A stretch of DNA of 64,000 nucleotides from Acidobacteriota bacterium (lineage in GTDB: Bacteria; Acidobacteriota; Aminicenantia; Aminicenantales; Saccharicenantaceae), in NCBI GenBank assembly GCA_028749205.1, contig JAQULR010000003.1:1-64000 (forward strand), given 5' to 3'. The notes under the pieces are model-generated. The model was not told the origin of the DNA, searched no databases, and was given only the letters and a program-made list of their open reading frames with translations. The position numbers and the translations under genes are program-made. This document shows positions 56,480-64,000 of this stretch, in pieces (position 1 is the stretch's first letter; the number at the start of each line of letters is the position of its first letter).

Positions 56480-58642
56480 CTATAAACTTAGCTCTTTTAT
56501 TATATGATTAGCTCCAGAAAACTTTTCGGTTATGAATATAACGTATCTGATATCAACGCTGATCGATCGCTGCAATTCTGGAATGATGTAGTAATCGCCA
56601 ATAACACTCTCATAGGTCATGTCAAAAATAATTCCAACCTGCTCACCTTTAGCATTTAGCGTGGGAGAACCAGAATTACCACCGGTAACATTGGTGGTGT
56701 TCAAGAAACAGGCTGGGACATCTTTTAAAATCTGATCTTCATAGCGGCCAAAATCGCGCCTCTGGTAAAGTTCTTTAAGCTTAACTGGTACCCGGAAAGG
56801 GAATTCGCCTGTTTCTTTTTCCATAACTCCTGTCAGGGTGGTAATCGGCTTATAAATAACAGCATCGCGAGGACTGTAGCCTTTGACCGGACCATAAGTA
56901 AAGCGAATGGTCCCGTTGGCATCTGGAGCCATTTTCCCTTCTTTCATTTCCAGAAGGGCTGCTTCATAAAGTTTTTTCCGGTCAGCTCTTTCCTGAGACC
57001 AGGCTTTACTTTCTTCCCGGACTTTTTTTAGCTCCTTCTCAAGCTCGGCTGCCAGAAGAATAAACGGGTCTCCGGTTTTTAGCAGTTCAGCCGGTTTCAA
57101 ATTCAGCAATTCAAGGCGCTTTTTCGGATCAGCTAAAATGGTATTTGTATAGAGGCTATCTACATAGTCTTCAATAGCTTTTTCCGATTTCTGAGACATC
57201 AGGGCCTTAAAAGGGCCAGGAATATTTTCAGCTGGCAGGTCTAACATCTTTTTTAGTTGGTGTTTGAAAAATTCCCGGTCAGTATCCAGAACATAGCTTC
57301 TCTCAGCTAACTGAATTCTTTGCCTGATGTAGGGCAGATTTCTTTCCTGATAAGACGTTTCCCTTTCCTGATCAGGCTTCTGCAGCTCTTCAACCGTTCG
57401 GTAGATAGTATAAGCTTGTGACAGAAGGGTCGACCCGGAAAAGGAGCTGATGCTGCTGGTCAGCAATTCATTCTTGGAAGCAAATATTTCATAGCGCTTC
57501 ATGAAATCAGCTATCTCCTTCAGGACAGGACCATATTTTTTCTGACGTTCAGGGCTGGCCTTAATCCAGGCTAAAAATTCCTTCTCCTGTTCTTTTTTGC
57601 GGTTTATCAGGTCAACCTTTTTCATACCTTCCACCTTGCCCTGCATGTTCTTTAACGAATTATTCAGCCCTTTCAATAACGAAGCATAGCGAATTTCAGT
57701 TTCTTTATCTTCTTTACTAGCAGCTTCTATAAAATTGATTATATCCTGAAATTCATTCATCCTCTTGACCATTGAGTTATAGTCATACTCTATTTCGGCA
57801 GCCGTAAAGTTGCGATAGGTTCGTCCTGGATAGCCCATAACAAATGTAAAGTCATCCTCTTTAAGGCCCTCCAACGAAAGTTTCAGCCAGACTTTGGGTT
57901 GATAAGGAACATTATCCGGGCTGTAATCAACTCCAACCCCATCTTTGGAAACATAAGCTCTAAGGAAAGAAAAATCACAGGTGTGTCGAGGCCACATCCA
58001 ATTGTCAATATCCCCACCGTAATTACCGAGATCCCGAGGAGGGGCATAGACCAGCCGGACATCTTTTATTCTTTTGAACCGGTATAAATAATATTGGTTA
58101 CCGCTGTACATACTGGCAACACTGGCTCTGATATCAGGCCCAGTTTTTTCGGCTTCAGCCACAATTTCTTTAATGGCATTTTCTATGGCTTCATATTTCT
58201 GGCCTGGATCCATTTCAGTCTTGACTTTCGCCAGAACCCTGGTGGTAACTTCTTCATAGCTAAGCAGAATATCGGCTGTATAACCTTGAGCCGGAATTTC
58301 CTGCCGGCGGTTTCTGGCCAGAAAGCCCTTCGTTATATAATCATTTTTCTTGCTGGAAGCTCGCTGGATAGCTCCAAAAGCCACGTGATGGTTGGTCAGA
58401 ATAAGACCCTCAGGACTCACAAACTCACCGGTTCCGCCACCCAGATTGACCACGGCACTCATTAATCCAGTGCCGTCCTTTTTGTAAAGGTCATCTGGGT
58501 TCATCTTGAGTCCAAGTTCCTGCAGATTAAGCATCTTCATTTGATGCGGCATCCACATCCCCTCATCAGCCCGGCTAAAAACAGGCAGTAGAAGCAGTCC
58601 AATAAATAAAATCCCAGTTATTAATTTTGCCTTAAACCTCAT
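56480..58642 (-). CDS. S46 family dipeptidyl-peptidase (DPP7/DPP11-like)
   Basis: 'GTGEFVSPEGLILTNHHVAFGAIQRAS', 'FVMGYPGRTYRNFTAAEIEYDY', 'TGGNSGSPTLNAKGEQVGIIFD'. Confidence 0.93.
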   Translation of the reverse strand: MRFKAKLITGILFIGLLLLPVFSRADEGMWMPHQMKMLNLQELGLKMNPDDLYKKDGTGLMSAVVNLGGGTGEFVSPEGLILTNHHVAFGAIQRASSKKNDYITKGFLARNRRQEIPAQGYTADILLSYEEVTTRVLAKVKTEMDPGQKYEAIENAIKEIVAEAEKTGPDIRASVASMYSGNQYYLYRFKRIKDVRLVYAPPRDLGNYGGDIDNWMWPRHTCDFSFLRAYVSKDGVGVDYSPDNVPYQPKVWLKLSLEGLKEDDFTFVMGYPGRTYRNFTAAEIEYDYNSMVKRMNEFQDIINFIEAASKEDKETEIRYASLLKGLNNSLKNMQGKVEGMKKVDLINRKKEQEKEFLAWIKASPERQKKYGPVLKEIADFMKRYEIFASKNELLTSSISSFSGSTLLSQAYTIYRTVEELQKPDQERETSYQERNLPYIRQRIQLAERSYVLDTDREFFKHQLKKMLDLPAENIPGPFKALMSQKSEKAIEDYVDSLYTNTILADPKKRLELLNLKPAELLKTGDPFILLAAELEKELKKVREESKAWSQERADRKKLYEAALLEMKEGKMAPDANGTIRFTYGPVKGYSPRDAVIYKPITTLTGVMEKETGEFPFRVPVKLKELYQRRDFGRYEDQILKDVPACFLNTTNVTGGNSGSPTLNAKGEQVGIIFDMTYESVIGDYYIIPELQRSISVDIRYVIFITEKFSGANHIIKELSL

Positions 58643-58980
58643 TCTTACCTCCTTGGCTTTCGCCTCGAAAAAGCAATATTTTAACCTAATTATTTTTCAA
58701 ACCAATTTCTTTTAATAAATTTAAATATGATGATATTCTATAGCTGATATAATTTCAAGTTTGGTCCTGTTTGCCAGCAAGCCAGGCTATTACATTTACG
58801 TTTTGTCATAGCCATGGCCTAATTTGTTTTCTATAACATCTCTATTCTTTCCTATCCACTAAACCAGCCATTTTCCCCAGCTAAGAGGTAATTCCATATT
58901 AATGGTCAACAAACCGAGGCCAGCACCAGGCTAAAACCCTGATTATAAAGATTGATATAAAAACAGCTTAATAAAAAAAA

Positions 58981-60432
58981 TTAATAAGGGCCCCAGTTCA
59001 TCAAGACCGGTGGGATCAAGGCCAGCAAGCTAAAAATTATCAGAATAACCATCAACGGGAGAAACCATTTAGCCCATTTTTCCCAGGGAATTTTGGCCAC
59101 CCCAAGGACTCCCATGGTCACTGCTGAGGTAGGCAGTATCGGGTTAATTACCTCGCAAAGTTGAAAAGCCAGAACTGAAGTCTGTCTGGTAATTCCCACC
59201 AGGTCGCTCAGGGGAGCAATAATTGGCATGGTCAGGGCGGCCTGGGCAGTCCCTGAATGGACGAAAAAATTTATTACCGCCTGCACCAAGAAAATTATCT
59301 GAGCTGTCAGAATTGAAGGAACAGCTGAGATTAAACCAGCTGCGCCTTGAAGCATAGTATCCAAGACGGCAGCCTCCTGAAGAATTATCAATATGGCCCG
59401 GCCGCCAGAGATGATTAATGAAACATTCATCATATCTTTGGCTCCATCAACAAAATTCTGGGCCATTTCAGAAGGCTTCATCCTGGCCAGGAACCCAGAA
59501 ATCAGGCCAAGGCCAAGAAACAAGGCGGCAATTTCCTCCATATACCAGCCCTGGGCCAATATGCCATAAATCAAAAGGCCAATGGTCGCAAAGAGGCTAG
59601 CAACTATAAGTTGCTGTGATCTACCCCATTTATAGCTTGAAACCGAATTAGACTGATGCTCAATTCTCTTGAGGTCAAGTTCATATACTGGACTCAATTG
59701 TGGATTCTTTCTAATTTTTTCTGCATAAACCATGACAAAAGCTATGCCAATAATCGTGGTTATAATCCACAAAATTAGCCTGTATCCTAACCCCGAGTAA
59801 AGCGGAAGTTCAGCAAAGCCCTGGGCAATACCAACTGTAAACGGATTAAAAAAGGCAGCGGCAAAGCCAACAGCTGCACCCAGAAAAGGAATAGCTATAC
59901 CAACTATTGAGTCATAACCCATGGAAAGAGCAAATGGTATAAAGATCAAAACAAAGGGTATTGATTCTTCGGCCATACCATAGACGCTTCCAGCCAACGA
60001 AAAGATTATCATCAGGACAGGTATGACCATAATTCTAAGCTTAGGTTTCCGGGTGAAAAAAGCAGCCAGCTTTTGAATACCGGCATCTATGGCTCCCGAC
60101 TTAGTCAAAATCCCAAAAGTCCCCCCAAATATGAAAATCAGGATGATAATCAGGGCGGCATCTTGAAAACCGCGGATAGGGGCAATTAACAGCCATTCAG
60201 GGCCTAGCCATTTTTTATCTACCTGGTGGTAAGTTTCTGGCACAATTATCAGCCTGGTTTTTCCCTCAATTGTTTTTTCAGCCCGGTCAAACTCCCCCGA
60301 AGGAAGCACCAGGGCCAGAAGATAAACCAGAATGACCAGAAGATAGATTAAGACTAACGTATGCGGCAGTCTGAAACTTCTCTTTTTCATTTTAGCCACC
60401 AAAATAAAACTTTCATCCCTTCCCTTAGCCAC
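58981..60432 (-). CDS. YfcC / C4-dicarboxylate-type anaerobic carrier family protein
   Basis: Multi-pass, 'RLPHTLVLIYLLVILVYLLALVLPSGEFDR', 'VQAVINFFVHSGTAQAALTMPIIAPLSDLVGITRQTSVLAFQ'. Confidence 0.88.
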   Translation of the reverse strand: MAKGRDESFILVAKMKKRSFRLPHTLVLIYLLVILVYLLALVLPSGEFDRAEKTIEGKTRLIIVPETYHQVDKKWLGPEWLLIAPIRGFQDAALIIILIFIFGGTFGILTKSGAIDAGIQKLAAFFTRKPKLRIMVIPVLMIIFSLAGSVYGMAEESIPFVLIFIPFALSMGYDSIVGIAIPFLGAAVGFAAAFFNPFTVGIAQGFAELPLYSGLGYRLILWIITTIIGIAFVMVYAEKIRKNPQLSPVYELDLKRIEHQSNSVSSYKWGRSQQLIVASLFATIGLLIYGILAQGWYMEEIAALFLGLGLISGFLARMKPSEMAQNFVDGAKDMMNVSLIISGGRAILIILQEAAVLDTMLQGAAGLISAVPSILTAQIIFLVQAVINFFVHSGTAQAALTMPIIAPLSDLVGITRQTSVLAFQLCEVINPILPTSAVTMGVLGVAKIPWEKWAKWFLPLMVILIIFSLLALIPPVLMNWGPY

Positions 60433-60484
60433 TAACTTAAAGCAAGATTTTCTCTATAATTAGCCTTAGAGTCAACATTTAAAT

Positions 60485-60532
60485 GGTTGAACAGCCAAAA
60501 GTGTGGTGCTAAAGAAGGGGAAATACTGTGGC
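60485..60532 (+). mobile_element. Solo ISL3-type terminal sequence (remnant)
   Basis: GGTTGAACAGCCAAAAGTGTGGTGCTAAAGAAGGGGAAATACTGTGG matches the ISL3 end GGCTGTTCAGCCAAAAGTGTGGTGCAAAATATAGGGAAATGTGG at 22717 (minus). Confidence 0.75.
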
Positions 60533-60588
60533 AAGTACAGCCACCTGGCTGGACATAATTTTTTGATTAATCTATAATTGGCACACTT

Positions 60589-60663
60589 CGGGGAGTAGCG
60601 CAGCCTGGCTAGCGCACAGCGTTCGGGACGCTGGGGTCGTGGGTTCAAATCCCACCTCCCCGA
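60589..60663 (+). tRNA. tRNA-Pro (anticodon CGG)
   Basis: CGGGGAG/CTCCCCG acceptor stem, anticodon loop TTCGGGA, T-arm GGTTCAAATCC. Confidence 0.95.
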
Positions 60664-60766
60664 TTTTTTTTAATTCCCCAACACCTGTGACCGCCAAATA
60701 TTTTCCTATTGTATTTTCTGTTCAATCAAGTATATTCAGTGTAGATTGTTAAGGAGGGCAAGACAA

Positions 60767-61303
60767 ATGCGAAAAGAAATCTCCGGAGTAATAATTGAAT
60801 GCCTGAAAGGAAATATTGCTGACCAGCCTGATATTATGGCTGTGGTGAATGCAGCCAATGCTCATCTCCAGCCCGGGGGCGGTGTGGCCGGAGCCATTCA
60901 CCGAGCAGCCGGTCCTGGTCTCGAGGAGGAATGCCGTCAACTGGCCCCCATAGAGCCTGGCCAAGCAGTGATGACTAGAGGTCATAATCTTCCTAATCCC
61001 TACGTCATCCACTGCCTTGGTCCCGTCTATGGCGTGGACAAGCCTGAAGAAAAACTCCTGGCTGACTGTTACCGTAATTCTTTGATGCTGGCTGAACAAC
61101 ATGAGATCGATTCTATTGCCTTCCCCGCTATTTCCACTGGTTTCTTTCGCTATCCCTTAGAAAAAGCCACCAGAGTGGCTCTAAAAACTGTTCTGGAAAT
61201 GGCCCCTCAGCTTAAAAAGGTAAAAAAAATCAGGTTTGTCTTGTTCAATGATTCTGATTTAGAGGTTTATGAGGCTGAACTAACTCACTTAGCTGGTAGC
61301 TGA
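60767..61303 (+). CDS. Macro domain protein (ADP-ribose-binding/deacetylase-like)
   Basis: 'DIMAVVNAANAHLQPGGGVAGAIHRAAGPGLEEEC', 'AFPAISTGFFRYPLEKA'; ATG at 60767 preceded by AAGGAGGG (ORF track starts at 60746). Confidence 0.93.
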   Translation: MRKEISGVIIECLKGNIADQPDIMAVVNAANAHLQPGGGVAGAIHRAAGPGLEEECRQLAPIEPGQAVMTRGHNLPNPYVIHCLGPVYGVDKPEEKLLADCYRNSLMLAEQHEIDSIAFPAISTGFFRYPLEKATRVALKTVLEMAPQLKKVKKIRFVLFNDSDLEVYEAELTHLAGS

Positions 61304-61338
61304 ACTCAGCTCCTCTTATACCGTTCAACAAATCAGAT

Positions 61339-62409
61339 TCACTTCAGTTCTTCCAGTTCATATTTCTGGGACCCAAGTCCAATTTTTTCACCATAAGCCA
61401 ACTGGACCGACCAGTCCAGGTTATATCCCTGTCTGAAGACATCTTTGCCGACTGACCTGTTGACCAGGTCTATCGAAGCTCTGTCCACAGCTACCGGATC
61501 CAACGAGCCAACTATTCCTATATCTTCGGCAATTGCTGGCTGGTTTTTAGCCAGACAATCGCAATCTTTGGTAACCTGGAGGATGAAATTAACAAAACAG
61601 ATTTTATCTCCAAAATGGCTTTTGACCGTATGAGCATATTCAGCCATTTTTTCCTGGAGGCGCTCGGAATCTTCATCCCATTTCATCTTGACTGCTCCAT
61701 ACCTGCAAACCACCAGGCATTCGCCGCAGCCGATGCATTTTTCATCATCAATCAGGACATGTTCCTGGGCTTGAACGATGGCTTCAGCCGGACAGAATTG
61801 GCTGCAGACACCACAATTCCGACATTTTTTAGTACTGACCCTGGGATGAACCACTGAGTGCTGGTCCAGCTTGCCAGCCCTGGAAGCACAGCCCATGCCC
61901 AGGTTTTTTATGGCTGCCCCGACACCACTCTGAACATGGCCGGTAACATGGGTCAGGCAGACCATAGCATTCGAATTCAAGAAGGCACTGGAAATACGAG
62001 GCGCCTTTATCCTGATACCTGCTGTTTTCACTTCCAGCTTTTCCCGGCCAACCAGGCCGTCAGCAATTATCACTGGAACCTTGACCACTTCAGGAGTGAA
62101 GCCATGTTCCCAAGCTAAGCGAAGATGATCAACTGAATTTGACCTGCAGCCAACATAAAGAGTGTTGCTGTCTGATAGAAAAGTTCGTTGACTCTTTCTC
62201 AATACTTCATCAATAATTCCAATTATCCAGCGGGGCTTGATGTGCCCGGTGTTATACTTTTCTCCAAAATGGATTTTTATAGCCACAAAATCTTCTGGCT
62301 CGATTTTTTGGTTCAACCCCAACTCTAAATAGATGGTGGCTGCTTTCCTGGCAATTTCTTCCGGCGCTTCTTCTCTATTAGCTCTGATAAAATAGACTTT
62401 ACTTATCAT
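61339..62409 (-). CDS. DUF362 protein with two 4Fe-4S motifs
   Basis: 'CRNCGVCSQFCPAEAIV', 'CIGCGECLVVCRYGAV', 'VAIKIHFGEKYNTGHIKP'. Confidence 0.92.
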   Translation of the reverse strand: MISKVYFIRANREEAPEEIARKAATIYLELGLNQKIEPEDFVAIKIHFGEKYNTGHIKPRWIIGIIDEVLRKSQRTFLSDSNTLYVGCRSNSVDHLRLAWEHGFTPEVVKVPVIIADGLVGREKLEVKTAGIRIKAPRISSAFLNSNAMVCLTHVTGHVQSGVGAAIKNLGMGCASRAGKLDQHSVVHPRVSTKKCRNCGVCSQFCPAEAIVQAQEHVLIDDEKCIGCGECLVVCRYGAVKMKWDEDSERLQEKMAEYAHTVKSHFGDKICFVNFILQVTKDCDCLAKNQPAIAEDIGIVGSLDPVAVDRASIDLVNRSVGKDVFRQGYNLDWSVQLAYGEKIGLGSQKYELEELK

Positions 62410-62467
62410 TTAGCTCCTCGTCAGGTAAAGTATTTCAAGATAGTAGAAATTCGTCTCTCGGCTTAGT

Positions 62468-63619
62468 TCATCTTACCAGAAGTGACCTGATTGTTTCTAC
62501 ACCGTCACCCAGAGAAAAAGCAAAGCCGAGGCTCAGGAGGGATTTTTCGATAGCATCAAAAGCTAAAACAATCTGTTCCCTGGTCAGGTTGCCCATATGC
62601 CCTACCCGGAAAACTTGGCCAGTTGTCGAGCCGAGGCCGCCTGCTACCACCAGGCCATTTTCAGATAGCTTCTTCCTGAAGCTCAAATCCTCAAGCCCTT
62701 CAGGATAACGAATCACTGACAGGGTTGAAGCCAGGCAGGTTTCATCGGTATAGGTTGAAAATCCTAAGGAACGCAAGCCGTTTCTGATGGCTGCAGCAAA
62801 ACGTTCGTGTCTCTCGAACCTTCTCTCCAAACCCTCTTCTATCACAATTTTAGTGGCTTCATAGAAGGCCCGAATTTCGTTAACACCGGGGGTAGAAAAA
62901 TATTTATTAGGATTTTCCATAACCGGAAGCCAGCGCATAATATCTGCATAATAGGCTTTGACTCCAGGCAACTTTTTACGCTTTTCCATGGCTCTCTCTG
63001 AAAACACGTCTATCGCCAGGCCCGGGGGAGCTCCTAAACATTTCTGAGCAGCAGTCAGAATAACATCAATTCCCCAGTCATCCATCCTCTCTTCAATTCC
63101 TCCTGTGGCACAGACACCATCTACCACCAATAGTGCCTCAGGGGCCACCTGACGAAGAACTTCTGCATAATTATGAACCGGAGCGCAAGAACCGGTAGCT
63201 GTATCAACATGAGTACAGACCACTACTTCATATTTATGCCTTTTAAGCTCGGCCTTGAGTTCTTCTGCTGTTACTACCCTGCCCCATTGACTTTGAAGAA
63301 GACTATGCTTGATCCCGAAAGTTTCACAAATTTCGGCCATCCGGCTCCCGAAATAGCCCTGAGAAAGGACCAGGACTTTATCTGATGGTGAAGTAATGTT
63401 CAGGAGGGCGATTTCCATAGCCAGAGTTCCAGCACCAGATACGATAAAGGGTTGCCCCCTTTCAGTAAAAACAATTTTTTTGATATTATTCAGCGCTCGG
63501 CTCAGGGCTTCCTCCATCTCCGGGCTTGTATGAGAGACGGTAGGTAGAGCCAGAGCCTCCAGGATTCTGCCGACCACCGGCGTCGGCCCAGGAATTAAAA
63601 GAAGCTTGTTTTCTTTCAT
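62468..63619 (-). CDS. Class V aminotransferase (alanine-glyoxylate/serine-pyruvate type)
   Basis: 'LLIPGPTPVVGRILEAL', 'VVDGVCATGGIEERMDDWGIDVILTAAQKCLGAPPGLA'. Confidence 0.92.
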   Translation of the reverse strand: MKENKLLLIPGPTPVVGRILEALALPTVSHTSPEMEEALSRALNNIKKIVFTERGQPFIVSGAGTLAMEIALLNITSPSDKVLVLSQGYFGSRMAEICETFGIKHSLLQSQWGRVVTAEELKAELKRHKYEVVVCTHVDTATGSCAPVHNYAEVLRQVAPEALLVVDGVCATGGIEERMDDWGIDVILTAAQKCLGAPPGLAIDVFSERAMEKRKKLPGVKAYYADIMRWLPVMENPNKYFSTPGVNEIRAFYEATKIVIEEGLERRFERHERFAAAIRNGLRSLGFSTYTDETCLASTLSVIRYPEGLEDLSFRKKLSENGLVVAGGLGSTTGQVFRVGHMGNLTREQIVLAFDAIEKSLLSLGFAFSLGDGVETIRSLLVR

Positions 63620-63714
63620 CAGTCCTATCCTTCTTAATTAGATTATTATCCTTGATTATTCAAAAATAATCCAGGATAATTAGCTTAAAATAAAATTTAA
63701 TTTGGAGAGGAAAA

Positions 63715-64000
63715 ATGAAAAGAAATATTGCCACCAGGCAACTGACTTTCCTTTTTTTAGGAGTAGTCTTAACCATAATCTTTTCGGCCAGCGGTTGCCA
63801 GCAGGACACAGTCCAAAAAGCTCAACTGGTTATTACCGGAAAGATATTTACCGGAATTGATTCCTCTCCTTTTGTTGAAGCTCTGGCAGTGGCCGACGGG
63901 AAGATTCTGGCCATAGGCAACGAGAAGGAAATTAAAAAATACGCCGGTCCGGAAACTAAGGTTATCGGGCTTAAAGACGGGGTGGCTATACCCGGTCTGA
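63715..64000 (+). CDS. Amidohydrolase-family lipoprotein (N-terminus only, runs off window)
   Basis: 'LTIIFSASGCQQDTVQKAQLVITGKIFTGIDSSPFVEALAVADGKILAIGNEKEIKKYAGPETKVIGLKDGVAIPGL'; preceded by GGAGAGG. Confidence 0.85.
   Translation, partial: MKRNIATRQLTFLFLGVVLTIIFSASGCQQDTVQKAQLVITGKIFTGIDSSPFVEALAVADGKILAIGNEKEIKKYAGPETKVIGLKDGVAIPGL

Noticed and set aside
58094-58465. 123-aa plus-strand ORF inside the S46 peptidase gene
   Set aside because: Antisense shadow ORF; coding signal belongs to the minus-strand peptidase.

Overview
This 64 kb bacterial window mixes housekeeping genes with one large accessory region. I assigned functions by reading protein motifs; no database search was run. 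(1) Left edge: a partial sensor histidine kinase, then secreted/outer-membrane proteins. (2) A Tat-signal 16-Cys ferredoxin subunit next to a tungsten-type aldehyde ferredoxin oxidoreductase (AOR). (3) An accessory block (about 6996-22717) between the AOR and its cofactor genes. It holds a 2214-aa exported RHS/YD-repeat protein followed head-to-tail by partial RHS cassettes, each with a different or decayed C-terminal tip and a partner gene, then an ISL3-family element interrupted by an IS3-family element. (4) A ThiF/MobB/MoaB/MOSC/MoaC/MoaA/MoeA/TupCBA cofactor and tungstate-uptake cluster. (5) Ordinary genes: alkaline-phosphatase-superfamily protein, CDP-alcohol transferase, DUF481, DUF362, RarA, cyanophycinase, SurE, DedA, radical SAM, a pst operon with two PstB paralogs, ABC-F, S46 peptidase, YfcC-like carrier, macro domain, class-V aminotransferase. 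Two tRNA-Pro genes are also present. The strongest candidates for new biology are: the RHS tip/partner cassette array, with a HELYGH (HExxxH) putative metalloenzyme tip and an exported, possibly TonB_C-like partner family; a (TTCC)7 tract in the RHS signal-peptide region that could cause phase variation; and two PstB paralogs whose ATPase-motif defects are complementary, suggesting an asymmetric PstB heterodimer.
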